34,967 nucleotides of DNA, from positions 1-34,967 of the forward strand of contig JAGRGD010000293.1 of NCBI GenBank assembly GCA_020445665.1, written 5' to 3'. Source of the DNA: Rhodocyclaceae bacterium (GTDB lineage: Bacteria; Pseudomonadota; Gammaproteobacteria; Burkholderiales; Rhodocyclaceae). Positions 16,460 through 24,427 of this stretch are shown in pieces. The position numbers and the translations under genes were made by a program. The notes beneath the pieces were generated by a model, which was not told the DNA's origin, did not search any database, and saw only the letters and a list, made by a program, of their open reading frames with translations. Positions within the stretch are counted from its first letter, which is position 1; each line of letters opens with the position of its first letter.

Positions 16460-18523
16460 CTAGAGGTAGGAGGCCCGAATCAGGTCGACGTCAAATGGTG
16501 TGACGCTGCCATCTACTGAAAAAACCAAATCGGCTGTATCCCGTGATTCGGCATGGTGTCCTCGGGCCCGAACATGGAGATCAAATAGGTCATACAGATT
16601 CGGGCGGCGGCTATGCGCGAATGCGCGCAGCATGAGCGAAACACCACTCAGATTCTGGATGGTGTTGTTGAAGCCAGGACTGCGCTTGAGCGCAAGATCA
16701 AGCCAGATCACTCGATTCTCGAGCAGATCGAAGACCAATGGCAGGCAGATCTGACTGTTCGAGGCGATATCGATTCGATCTTCGACCGTCCTTGCATCGA
16801 AGATCTCGCCGGAGTTCGCGTCCAATCTGCTCATCCAGCCCGCGAAGCACTCAGGTAGCTCGCAAAATGGCTGCTCTGAGTAGCTATTGATCGATGCGAC
16901 GACAAATCGTACCTGCGATACTCGCAATCGCTGAAGATCCAGATCTATAAACTCCGCGGCCCCCTGCGGCGCATCGACTATATCTCCGCTGTGGCATCCG
17001 CCCCAGCCCGCGAGGTTGTAGTAGGCCAGTGAGTCAACGTAGCGGAAATCCGCGTCAAACATGGCCGCTGATAGGTCAATATCGGTGCGTGAGCGACCGT
17101 TCTTCCACCATAGAAATAGCCGAACAAATCGCGAGGACGGCAATGGCAGGCGACTGCCACGGGTAACCGTGCGCAGGCTGGTCGAAGCGCCCCGCTGCGA
17201 CATGGGAGCACAGTAGTCCGCCAATTCTGGCGCAACGTAGCAGGTGCCCAGCGGCGGCAGCTTCGAAAACCGCTCGAGCAGGATGCGATCCGTGGTTTTG
17301 ACAATGCGTTTCGTCGCCTCCACCGGCACCTCCGGTCGCAAGTCTTGCGTTGCAAAGGCCCTTACTAAGTCACCCTTAGGCAAGAAGACCCTCAGTCCTG
17401 GCACCTGCCGGTGCTGAAAGTGGGCACGCATCTGCAGAAGCACCGCTGTCGACACCTTCGCGGCGACTGTGTCAAAGGCGACGCAGACCGCGTCCTCGCT
17501 TCCATTCAGTCGGAGCATGTGGTCGAGCCGACGTGCAAGCTCACCCGGACGCTGTCGCAGCAGTCGGCTGGCCGACTCAGTGTCGCCAATCGCAAGCCAG
17601 TGCTCAACCTTGCGATTGAACGACTCCGCGCGCGTTCCAGCGCGAACGTTGGCAAACGCTCGGTGGCATACGGGGAAGCGACGAGCGTACTCACCCGGGT
17701 GCAACGCCTCTCCTAGTCGCTTCCAACGCTCTGGCCACCGAAACATATCTTCCTCGACTTCTTCACAAGCTTCGACCAGTGAAAGAAGGAAGCGGCGCAT
17801 CGCCCGCGAAAACCCGGTGAACTTTGTCGGCTCGAAGAGTGAAACATCACCCTTGCACTGGGCGACGGCTAGCCGCAGTACATCTGTGGGAGCGCGCATC
17901 TGCCGCCTGACGTATGCCTTGACAGCCGCTTCGTCGGGATACATGGCTAAGAGTTGAGCACAGACGATTGCGGCAATCTCTTTCACCGAGATGCTCTCAG
18001 GCAGCAGGCAGAGGGTATCCGGCCCAAAATGGACCATCATCTTGATGAGATCGTCCTTGTCCTGGGGCGAGAGGCTGCGCTTGGCGCCGGCGAGCTCGGT
18101 CATAATCGACGCAAGCTCAGCCGCACTACCGGCCTCGATCACCCGAGGCGCCTTGTCATGAAACAGTGGAGGGCGAGGTGACGCATCGAGTGGCAAGCGC
18201 CGAAGTGTCACGTAGTGCCAGAGGGCATTGAGATACAACTCCACACCACTCCTTCGCTGCACGTCTGCGGGAAAGTCAGGATAGAGCGGACTAAGGCCCC
18301 GATTGGCGCCAACAAGCGCGCGAAGGTCATCAAGCAGTGAGCGATGGAGCCGGGCGAGCGCCAAACCATCGAAGGTCTCGATGACGGCGCAAACCTCTGG
18401 CGCCAACACATAGCCCAGACGTTCGAGTTCCTCCTGCAGCGCAACGATTGACTCCGCCGCCGCCTTACCGCTACCCCGCGTCAAGAGCAACTTGCCGCGC
18501 CGCCTCAGATAGATGGATTGCAT
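16460..18523 (-). CDS. Large protein with C-terminal TerD-like domain
   Basis: This 687-residue soluble protein has no signal peptide or membrane segment. The N-terminal ~450 residues are helical and contain AKRSLSPQDKDDLIKMM, RAPTDVLRLAVAQCKGDVSLFEPTKF and HWLAIGDTESASRLLRQRPGELARRLDHML, the last resembling a repeat-like scaffold. From about 460 on there is a TerD-like pattern: RTDIDLSAAMFDADF, then YYNLAGWGGCHSGDIVDAP (HSGD at 511-514), FIDLDLQRL and VRFVVASINSY, matching the acidic calcium-binding TerD fold of tellurite/stress proteins. Codon use is less GC-rich than its neighbours and the gene stands alone between long non-coding stretches, suggesting transfer. The ATG at 18523 has a weak AGGG upstream. 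No other ter genes are nearby. Function unknown; TerD-like call moderately sure. Confidence 0.8.
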   Translation of the reverse strand: MQSIYLRRRGKLLLTRGSGKAAAESIVALQEELERLGYVLAPEVCAVIETFDGLALARLHRSLLDDLRALVGANRGLSPLYPDFPADVQRRSGVELYLNALWHYVTLRRLPLDASPRPPLFHDKAPRVIEAGSAAELASIMTELAGAKRSLSPQDKDDLIKMMVHFGPDTLCLLPESISVKEIAAIVCAQLLAMYPDEAAVKAYVRRQMRAPTDVLRLAVAQCKGDVSLFEPTKFTGFSRAMRRFLLSLVEACEEVEEDMFRWPERWKRLGEALHPGEYARRFPVCHRAFANVRAGTRAESFNRKVEHWLAIGDTESASRLLRQRPGELARRLDHMLRLNGSEDAVCVAFDTVAAKVSTAVLLQMRAHFQHRQVPGLRVFLPKGDLVRAFATQDLRPEVPVEATKRIVKTTDRILLERFSKLPPLGTCYVAPELADYCAPMSQRGASTSLRTVTRGSRLPLPSSRFVRLFLWWKNGRSRTDIDLSAAMFDADFRYVDSLAYYNLAGWGGCHSGDIVDAPQGAAEFIDLDLQRLRVSQVRFVVASINSYSEQPFCELPECFAGWMSRLDANSGEIFDARTVEDRIDIASNSQICLPLVFDLLENRVIWLDLALKRSPGFNNTIQNLSGVSLMLRAFAHSRRPNLYDLFDLHVRARGHHAESRDTADLVFSVDGSVTPFDVDLIRASYL

Positions 18524-18547
18524 GGTTTGTCACCCTAGACAAGACAA

Positions 18548-18566
18548 CGCCTGCGAATCGCAGGCG
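18548..18566. repeat. Perfect hairpin upstream of the TerD-like gene
   Basis: CGCCTGCG (18548-18555), AAT, CGCAGGCG (18559-18566) form an exact 8-bp stem with a three-base loop, 25 bases before the start codon at 18523. It could act as an operator or a 5' leader hairpin. No T-tract follows on either strand, so it is not a typical intrinsic terminator. Confidence 0.6.
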
Positions 18567-19120
18567 CTGTAGCGGAAAGCGGAGACCCTAGTTCGAAGGA
18601 AGGAAGGAAGAACCTCCATAGCCGCCATGCATAGTCTATTGGGGACCAAGAAAAATGTCCATTGCATGAAATCTGCCTTCAACGGCAATCTGCGCGGCCA
18701 CCCTGCTCACGAGACCGAAGCGGCTATTCCTTCGGCATTTGATCAGGCTCGATGCTCGCGGGAAAACATGCGCTCTATGTCGTGCATGGTTGCATCTCAA
18801 TCTGGTTGGGAAGATCTGTACTTCTCATCATAGCCCTCCGTCCGCAAGCATATTCCTGACCGACCCTTCCGGCCGACAAGCGCTCGGTCGTCGACCGACT
18901 TTGGCGACCGCTTCGCGCGGGAACCGGCTAGGTAACCAAGGGAACAACGACAGTCTGTTTTGGGTCGGCAGCGGTCCGCGCGCAGCGCAAGTTTCAGATC
19001 CGATGGTCGTGTCCGGCTGACCCTGGCTGCACCCTTCCATCATCCGTGGCAAGGTCACCACAGCCAATTCGGACGGCACGCGCCTCTGGGGCGCCCGACG
19101 ACGGGAAGGGAAAAAGAAGC

Positions 19121-19187
19121 GGAAAGGTGCCCGCGGCGAAGCCGTGGAGAGGAGGACCCGTGAGCGCCGCGTTGGCGGCACCTTTCC
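19121..19187. repeat. Long inverted repeat (hairpin 1 of a tandem pair)
   Basis: GGAAAGGTGCC (19121-19131) pairs exactly with GGCACCTTTCC (19177-19187). Inside, CGCGGCG (19132-19138) pairs with CGCCGCG (19165-19171), leaving a five-base bulge (19172-19176) and a 26-base loop containing GGAGAGGAGG. The 18 paired positions make a stable stem. It codes for nothing recognisable. Confidence 0.65.
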
Positions 19188-19191
19188 GGAA

Positions 19192-19269
19192 CAGGCTGAT
19201 CATCGCGGCCGCCCGCGAGGGGGGAGCCGGACGTCCCACCCATGAGGGGACGGCCGGCCGATCAGCCTG
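19192..19269. repeat. Long inverted repeat (hairpin 2 of a tandem pair)
   Basis: CAGGCTGATC (19192-19201) pairs exactly with GATCAGCCTG (19260-19269), enclosing 58 GC-rich bases that can fold further (CGGCCG-type arms). It begins four bases after hairpin 1 ends. The two together form a 149-base structured block between the TerD-like gene and the terminator of the outer-membrane protein gene. Confidence 0.6.
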
Positions 19270-19317
19270 GGGAGATACCCGGGACCAGCCGGCGATCAGG
19301 CCGGCAGGCCGCCGAAA

Positions 19318-19347
19318 GCCGGGGGCCGCCCACCGGCAGCCCCCGGC
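19318..19347 (-). terminator. Terminator-like hairpin after the outer-membrane protein gene
   Basis: GCCGGGGGC (19318-19326) and GCCCCCGGC (19339-19347) make a perfect 9-bp GC stem with a 12-base loop, beginning seven bases after the stop codon at 19354. Read leftward it is followed by TTTC. The T-tract is short, so termination may be partial or Rho-assisted. Confidence 0.7.
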
Positions 19348-19353
19348 CCGTCA

Positions 19354-20205
19354 TCAGAAGACGTAGGCGAAGCGCAGGTTCACGTTGTTGGACACCGGCA
19401 TGTTCTCGCCCTCGATGCCACCCTGGTAGTGCACCGACAGGTGGTAGGTGGGCGCCAAGTGGAACATCATGCCGACGGTGCCAACCCACTCGTGGGCGCT
19501 CGGGGCGTCGCCCTTGCTGCTCTGCCAGGCGTAGTCCAGACCGACGTAGGGCTCGATCAGGTCGGTGGCGCGATAGCCGAAGCGGTTGGTGAAGGCATAG
19601 GGGTTGGCCGGATCCGCGGCGCCGTCGTCTTCCGTGGGGCCGAGGATCGTGGCGGCCACGTTGCCGGTCCAGTTGAACTTGTCGAACTGACCATCCCAGA
19701 ACACCGAGGTGACGAAGTTCCAGCGCGTACCGCGCAGCTCGCGATCACCGATGGGCACCTGCAGGAAGCCGAAGTCGGCACCCAGGGTCCAGTTGGCGTT
19801 GGGCTTGATCCAGAAGGCCGGACCGACCAGCGCGTCGCCGATGCCGCTGACGCCGCCGCCATTCTCCCGGTCGTTGACGCTGACCTTCGGCACGATCAGT
19901 TCCATGGCGATGCCGACGTCCGGCGCGATTTCCCAGAAATGCACGAACTTGGAGAGGCTGACCAGGGTCTCGACGTCGCCGGCCTCGGTGCGGTCACCGC
20001 TGCCGTTCCAGACCTTCTTGGTCTTCTGGAACGTGGAGTACTCGACGAACACGTGCCAGGGCTCCATGCCGGCCGGGTTGGGCAGGGCGTATTCATGGGC
20101 GCCGATGAATCCGCGCTGGACCTGGGCCTGAGCCACGCCTGCGCCCAGGGCGCAACCGGCGATCACGGCGCTGGCGACGAACTTGCCGAACTTGTTTTGC
20201 TTCAT
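19354..20205 (-). CDS. Outer-membrane beta-barrel protein (MetA-pathway-of-phenol-degradation-like)
   Basis: This 283-residue protein starts with a clear Sec signal peptide (KQNKFGK, hydrophobic core, AQA cleavage near residue 27). It then shows alternating aromatic strands and ends RFAYVF, the terminal phenylalanine expected of an outer-membrane barrel. The strand pattern resembles the PF13557 family often found beside aromatic or alcohol degradation genes, where it is thought to help solute entry; the exact solute is unknown. The ATG at 20205 follows AAAAGGAAAATTCGCA. It lies 71 bases downstream of the AldA gene in the same direction, separated by a small hairpin. The likely role is substrate passage for the PQQ dehydrogenase pathway. 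Family moderately sure; role inferred. Confidence 0.75.
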   Translation of the reverse strand: MKQNKFGKFVASAVIAGCALGAGVAQAQVQRGFIGAHEYALPNPAGMEPWHVFVEYSTFQKTKKVWNGSGDRTEAGDVETLVSLSKFVHFWEIAPDVGIAMELIVPKVSVNDRENGGGVSGIGDALVGPAFWIKPNANWTLGADFGFLQVPIGDRELRGTRWNFVTSVFWDGQFDKFNWTGNVAATILGPTEDDGAADPANPYAFTNRFGYRATDLIEPYVGLDYAWQSSKGDAPSAHEWVGTVGMMFHLAPTYHLSVHYQGGIEGENMPVSNNVNLRFAYVF

Positions 20206-20227
20206 TGCGAATTTTCCTTTTCTGGAT

Positions 20228-20247
20228 GGGCGGCCTCGTGGCCGCCC
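20228..20247 (-). other. Intercistronic hairpin between aldA-type gene and outer-membrane gene
   Basis: GGGCGGCC (20228-20235), four bases, GGCCGCCC (20240-20247) form a perfect 8-bp stem. It lies between the aldehyde dehydrogenase stop at 20277 and the next start at 20205. No T-run follows on either strand. It may set differential expression of the barrel gene by attenuation or mRNA stability. Confidence 0.6.
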
Positions 20248-20276
20248 TTCGGTGCGACGGTTGGGGTAAGGGGTGC

Positions 20277-21710
20277 TCAGTGGGTCTGCAGGTAGACGAC
20301 GTGGGTCTCGGTGTACTCGTAGAGACCGTGCTTGCCGTCGGCGCCGCCGATGCCCGACTTGCGGCGGCCGGCGTGGAAGCCCTGCATCGCCTCGAAGTGC
20401 TCGCGGTTGACGTAGGTCTCGCCGAAGCGCAGCTCGCGGGTGGCCTTCATGGCGGCGTTGAGGTCGCGGGTGAAGACCGACGACGTCAGGCCGTACTCGG
20501 AGTCGTTGGCCAGGGCCAGCGCCTCGTCCAGGTCCTCGACGATCTGGATCGGCAGCACCGGTCCGAAGATCTCGCGGCGCATGATGTCCATCTCGCTGCG
20601 GCAGCCGACCAGCACCGTGGGCTCGTAGTGGAAGCCGTCGCGATCAGCGACGCGACCGCCCGAGAGCACCTCGGCGCCCTGCTGGCGCGCGCTGTCCACC
20701 AGCGCGGCGACCTTGTCGAGGCCGATGCGGTTCACCAGCGGACCCATCTGCAGGCCCTGCTCGGTCATCGGGTTGCCGTAGCGGGTCTCGGCCATCAGGG
20801 CGGTGACCTTCTGGGCCAGGGCCTCGGCGATGCCGCGCTGGGCATACACGCGCTCGGCGGCGTTGCAGACCTGTCCGGTGTTCAGCACGCGGGAGGCGTG
20901 CAGGGCGCGGGCGGTCAGCTCGAGGTCGGCGTCATTCAGGACGATGGCCGGCGCCTTGCCGCCCAGCTCCAGGTTCACCCGGGTCAGGTTGCGGGAGGCC
21001 GTCTCCATGATGCGGATGCCGGTCTCGACGCTGCCGGTGAAGCTCACCAGGCCGACGTCCTTGTGGGCGGACAGGGCCGCACCGGTAGCACCGGCACCAT
21101 TGACCAGGTTAAACACGCCGGCCGGCAGCTCGCACTCGGCCACGATCTCGGCGAACTCGACGGCGTTGAGCGGCGTCTCCTCACTGGACTTGATGACGAT
21201 GGTGTTGCCGGTCACCAGGGCCGGGGCCATCTTGCGGGCGATCAGGAAGAACGGGAAGTTCCAGGGCAGGATGCCTGCCGTGACACCGATCGGCTTGCGG
21301 TGCAGGAAGATCGTCTCGCCCGGCCGGTCGCTGGGGATGATCTCGCCTTCGATGCGGCGTGCCCACTCGGCCATGTAGTCCATGTAGTTGGCGGTGAAAT
21401 CCACCTCGACACGGGCCAGGTCCAGGATCTTGCCCTGCTCCAGGGTGATCGTGCGGGCCAGTCGCTCCTTGTGCTCGCGCAGCTTGTTCGCGATGCGGCG
21501 CAGGTGGCCGGCACGCTCGATCGCGGGCAGACGCTCCCAGGCGGGCTGGGCGCGGCGGGCCGCCTCGACGGCGCGATCCACGTCGGCCTGGGTCGAGGCC
21601 GGCACGACGCCCAGCAGCTCGTTGGTGGCAGGGTTGCGGACCTCGATGGTGGAGGCGCCTTCGGCATCGACGAACTGGTTGTCGATGAAGTTCTTGGTTG
21701 ACTTGCTCAT
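20277..21710 (-). CDS. NAD-dependent aldehyde dehydrogenase, AldA (lactaldehyde/glycolaldehyde) type
   Basis: This 477-residue aldehyde dehydrogenase has all catalytic residues: the PWN motif with N151, K174 in IVIKSSE, E248 in LELGGK and nucleophile C282 in GQVCNAAERV. It resembles E. coli AldA closely, including ILPWNFPFFLIARKMAPAL and, near the C-terminus, FGETYVNREHFEAMQGFHAG followed by GIGGADGKHGLYEY. AldA enzymes oxidise lactaldehyde and glycolaldehyde to 2-hydroxy acids. The ATG at 21710 is preferred because GAGG stands eight bases before it; the ATG two codons upstream would leave only three bases. A GntR-type operator half-match lies about 50 bases upstream. With the PQQ dehydrogenase upstream it would carry the second oxidation step. 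Confidence 0.93.
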   Translation of the reverse strand: MSKSTKNFIDNQFVDAEGASTIEVRNPATNELLGVVPASTQADVDRAVEAARRAQPAWERLPAIERAGHLRRIANKLREHKERLARTITLEQGKILDLARVEVDFTANYMDYMAEWARRIEGEIIPSDRPGETIFLHRKPIGVTAGILPWNFPFFLIARKMAPALVTGNTIVIKSSEETPLNAVEFAEIVAECELPAGVFNLVNGAGATGAALSAHKDVGLVSFTGSVETGIRIMETASRNLTRVNLELGGKAPAIVLNDADLELTARALHASRVLNTGQVCNAAERVYAQRGIAEALAQKVTALMAETRYGNPMTEQGLQMGPLVNRIGLDKVAALVDSARQQGAEVLSGGRVADRDGFHYEPTVLVGCRSEMDIMRREIFGPVLPIQIVEDLDEALALANDSEYGLTSSVFTRDLNAAMKATRELRFGETYVNREHFEAMQGFHAGRRKSGIGGADGKHGLYEYTETHVVYLQTH

Positions 21711-21759
21711 GTGCATGTCCTCACGCGTCTTGGGGGCACCGCCCTCTCACCATTCCGAA

Positions 21760-21773
21760 CTCCGTATTCAGTT
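21760..21773. promoter_or_regulatory. Candidate GntR operator, aldA-type gene
   Basis: CTCCGTATTCAGTT matches the 14-bp palindrome at 27106-27119 in 9 of 14 positions, including one complete half (ATTCAG). It sits in the 126-base gap before the aldehyde dehydrogenase gene. Read leftward its core is CTGAATAC, the same as the site before the gntR gene at 28980. Confidence 0.5.
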
Positions 21774-21836
21774 TGCACGGACAAAATGAAACGGAACGGG
21801 GTTCGATGACGGCGCCTCCGGATTGGGTCACTGGGA

Positions 21837-23576
21837 TTACTTGGCCAGCTTGTAGACCATGACCGTGCCGCCCTGCGGAACGTGGGTCACCTCGCCCAGC
21901 AGCCGGTCGATACCGCCCTGCATGCGCTGGGCATCGACGCCCCAGCCCGACTGCACGGCGATGTACTGCTCGCCATCCACCTCAAAGGAGGTCGGCACGC
22001 CGGTCACGCCCGAGGGGGTCGCGGTTTCCCACAGCTGCTTGCCGGTGGAGGCATCGAAGGCGCGGAACTTGCGGTCGTTGGTGCCGCCAGCAAAGACCAG
22101 GTTGCCCCCGGTGGTCAGCAGCGGGCCCCAGTTGAAGGTCGGGAACTTGTGGGTCCACACCTGCTTGCCGGTCTTGATGTCCCAGGCCTGGATTTCGCCA
22201 ATGGTCTTCGGCGCCTCCTTGGTATCCTTCGCCCAGCGCAGACCGGTCAGGATGGCCTCGATCGGGTAGCCGATGTAGAGGTCGCCCTTCTTGTACTTGG
22301 TCGGCTCCGGCTCGGGCAGCTCGGCGCACAGGTTATTGTTGGCCGGAATATAGAACAGGCCGGTCTTCGGGTTGTACGCCTCGGGCGTCCAGTCCTTGCC
22401 ACCCCATAGGGCCGGGCAGAAATGCACGTCACCCTTGCCAAGACCCGGGCGGCGGTCTTCGAAGTAGGTCGGGCGACCCGTCTTCTTGTCGATGGACTTG
22501 ATGGTGTTGTTGTTGACGTAGGGGTAGGCATCGACAAAGTTCAGCTTGCCGCCCTCGCGCTCCAGCACCCACAGGTAGCCGTTACGGCCGGCATGCACCG
22601 CCACCTTGCGGTTCTTGCCACCGATTTCCTTGTCGAACAGCACCGGGGCCGATACCTCGTCCCAGTCCCAGGCGTCGTTCGGGTTGTACTGGAAGTAGCC
22701 CTTCAGCGCGCCGGTATCCACATCCAGGGTGATCGTCGAGCCGGTGTAGAGGTTGTCGCCGGGGCGACCCTCGGTCGGCCACGGTGCCGGGTTGCCGGTC
22801 CCCCAGTAGGCCAGGTTGGTGGCCGGATCGTAGGTGCCGGTGATCCAGATGCTGCCGCCGCCATTCTTGTAGGCGCCCTCGGGCCAGGTGTCGCCGCCCG
22901 GCTCGCCCGGTGCCGCGGTGGTGAAGGTGCGCCAGGCTTCCTCGCCGGTCTCGGCGTCGAAGGCCGCGACGAAACCACGCACGCCGGTCTCGCCACCCGA
23001 GGAGCCGACCATGATCTTGCCCTTGGCGGCCAGCGGCGCGAGGGTGATGTACTGCAGGGCCTTCCAGTCGCCGACCTGCTTGGTCCAGATTTCCTTGCCG
23101 GTCTTGGCGTCGAGCGCGACCAGGTGGGCATCGACGGTGGCCACGTAGACCTTGTCGCCATACAGCGCCACACCCCGGTTGGTCGGGTGGAGCTGCAGCA
23201 TTTCCATCGGCAGCTCTTTCTTGTAGCGCCACAGCTCCTTGCCGGTGGCCGCCTCGAGGGCGATCACCTGGGCGCCCGGGGTCGTCACGAACATGTAGCC
23301 GTTGTTGACGATCGGCGGCGACTGGTGGCCTTCGAGCTGGCCGGTGGCAAAGGCCCAGGCCAGTTCCAGCTTGCCAACGTTCTTGTCGGTGATCTGCTCG
23401 AGCGGGCTATAGCCGAGGCCGGCGTAGGTACCGCGGTACTGCAGCCAGTTGGCCGCTTCGGGATTGGCCAGACGTGCATCGGTCACCGGCGAATACTCGC
23501 CCACGGCCGCGACGGCTGCAGCGACCGGCAGTGCGGCCACGACGCTCAGGGCGACGCCCTTCAGCAAACGCTTCAT
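21837..23576 (-). CDS. PQQ-dependent alcohol dehydrogenase, predicted lanthanide type
   Basis: This 579-residue periplasmic quinoprotein has a signal peptide (residues 1-24) and an eight-bladed propeller with W-docking repeats such as GKELWRYKK and GKEIWTKQV. It lacks a C-terminal cytochrome domain. Metal and catalytic positions are visible: Glu in GGETGVRG, Asn in GTGNPAPW and the catalytic Asp D304 in NDAWDWDEV. The residue two further on is D306, the extra Asp that marks XoxF, ExaF and PedH lanthanide enzymes, where calcium enzymes have Ala or Ser. The vicinal Cys pair normally before NRGVA is absent; the stretch reads LQLHPTNRGVA. The ATG at 23576 follows AAAGGAGACAAGTA. It lies 82 bases after the Rieske gene, probably co-transcribed. 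Substrate unknown. Confidence 0.93.
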   Translation of the reverse strand: MKRLLKGVALSVVAALPVAAAVAAVGEYSPVTDARLANPEAANWLQYRGTYAGLGYSPLEQITDKNVGKLELAWAFATGQLEGHQSPPIVNNGYMFVTTPGAQVIALEAATGKELWRYKKELPMEMLQLHPTNRGVALYGDKVYVATVDAHLVALDAKTGKEIWTKQVGDWKALQYITLAPLAAKGKIMVGSSGGETGVRGFVAAFDAETGEEAWRTFTTAAPGEPGGDTWPEGAYKNGGGSIWITGTYDPATNLAYWGTGNPAPWPTEGRPGDNLYTGSTITLDVDTGALKGYFQYNPNDAWDWDEVSAPVLFDKEIGGKNRKVAVHAGRNGYLWVLEREGGKLNFVDAYPYVNNNTIKSIDKKTGRPTYFEDRRPGLGKGDVHFCPALWGGKDWTPEAYNPKTGLFYIPANNNLCAELPEPEPTKYKKGDLYIGYPIEAILTGLRWAKDTKEAPKTIGEIQAWDIKTGKQVWTHKFPTFNWGPLLTTGGNLVFAGGTNDRKFRAFDASTGKQLWETATPSGVTGVPTSFEVDGEQYIAVQSGWGVDAQRMQGGIDRLLGEVTHVPQGGTVMVYKLAK

Positions 23577-23658
23577 TACTTGTCTCCTTTGGTGGATATG
23601 TCGACGACCCGGCAAAGACCGTCTTGCTGCAAAAAAAATCAGTGAGGCGGGAAAGGGC

Positions 23659-24282
23659 TCAGCCCTGGAGCATCGAGCCCGGTGGCGAGCTGAACTCGCC
23701 GGCGACCACCAGCTGGTCTCCTTCGAGGCGCAGCGGCAGGGCCGGCAGGGACCGCGGAGCCGGCCCGCCGGCGACGGCGCCCCGCTTGGTCGGGTTGAAC
23801 TTGGACGAATGGCAGAAGCAGGCGAAGACCTTCTCACTCTTCATCCAGGTCTTGATCTCGCAGCCCTGATGGGTGCAGATGGCCGAGAAGGCCAGTACGC
23901 CGCCGGCGGACAGCGCCTTGCTTTCTGCATCCAGCTCGGCTTCGGGCAGGCGCAGCAGCACGATCTTGTTGAGGCGCGATTCGGTGCGCGGTTTGCCGGT
24001 TTCGGCGTTGAGCGCAAAGGCCAGCAGCGGGCGTCCGACCGTCAGATCCTCGACCTTGAGGGGTGTCAGCGGACCCTCGGCGTCGTCTTCGACCAGGCGG
24101 TCGCCGATCGCGACGCGGGGCGCGGACGACGCCTCCTCGGCGTGGGCCACGCGCGCCGAGAGGGCCATCCCCCCCACCAGGCCGGCGGCGCCGGCGGCAG
24201 CCATCCGGAAGATCTTGCGGCGGGAAGGCATCCCGGGGGTCTGGACGGCCTCGGCCGTGCCCATGTCCTGCAGTTTCATCAT
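23659..24282 (-). CDS. Tat-exported Rieske [2Fe-2S] protein
   Basis: This 207-residue protein has a twin-arginine signal (SRRKIFRMAAAG, Arg21-22, hydrophobic stretch to about 48, AHA cleavage site). It has one Rieske cluster: CTHQGC with C136 and H138, and CFCHSS with C155 and H158, plus C141 and C157 placed for the stabilising disulfide. There is no membrane anchor apart from the Tat signal, which may be cleaved or retained. The ATG at 24282 has GGAGAGAGAC before it; in-frame starts at 24294 and 24333 are weaker. The gene directly precedes the PQQ dehydrogenase, suggesting a periplasmic electron acceptor or relay for that enzyme, a job usually done by a cytochrome c. Partnership is inferred from position. 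Confidence 0.92.
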   Translation of the reverse strand: MMKLQDMGTAEAVQTPGMPSRRKIFRMAAAGAAGLVGGMALSARVAHAEEASSAPRVAIGDRLVEDDAEGPLTPLKVEDLTVGRPLLAFALNAETGKPRTESRLNKIVLLRLPEAELDAESKALSAGGVLAFSAICTHQGCEIKTWMKSEKVFACFCHSSKFNPTKRGAVAGGPAPRSLPALPLRLEGDQLVVAGEFSSPPGSMLQG

Positions 24283-24332
24283 GTCTCTCTCCATCCTGAT
24301 CTGCTGGGTAGCGGGAGCACCTCCGCTTTGCA

Positions 24333-24379
24333 TTCAGAATTCGTTATTTTTCGCTACTATACACACTCTGAATTCAGCG
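24333..24379. promoter_or_regulatory. Two GntR-type operators flanking a -10 box before the Rieske-PQQ genes
   Basis: Site one, TTCAGAATTCGTTA (24333-24346), matches the 27106 palindrome in 10 of 14 positions. Site two, CTCTGAATTCAGCG (24366-24379), matches 11 of 14 and holds the perfect 10-bp core CTGAATTCAG. Their centres are 33 bp apart, about three helical turns. Between them, read leftward, is TATAGT (24361-24356), a good -10 box. This placement would let a repressor block the promoter. Confidence 0.75.
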
Positions 24380-24427
24380 TCCACAGTTTTTCAGAACTTT
24401 CTTGCCACGTTGCCGGCCGACGGCGGA

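Larger units (their letters stand above)
18524..19317. other. Long non-coding stretch with hairpins
   Basis: About 790 bases without a convincing gene. Short ORFs at 18627-18833 and 19046-19366 have no ribosome binding site or family resemblance. The left half is lower in GC, like the TerD-like gene; the right half returns to high GC and holds two adjacent long-armed hairpins (listed separately). The TerD-like gene's promoter should lie in the first 150 bases, but I could not place it. Confidence 0.6.

Noticed and set aside
18627-18833. Small rightward ORF in the non-coding stretch
   Set aside because: No ribosome binding site, no family resemblance and ordinary length for chance in this lower-GC sequence.
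23631-23638. Run of eight A (T on the leftward strand) after the Rieske gene, considered as a terminator
   Set aside because: No GC-rich stem precedes it, and the PQQ dehydrogenase gene follows closely with a good ribosome binding site, so read-through is more likely.
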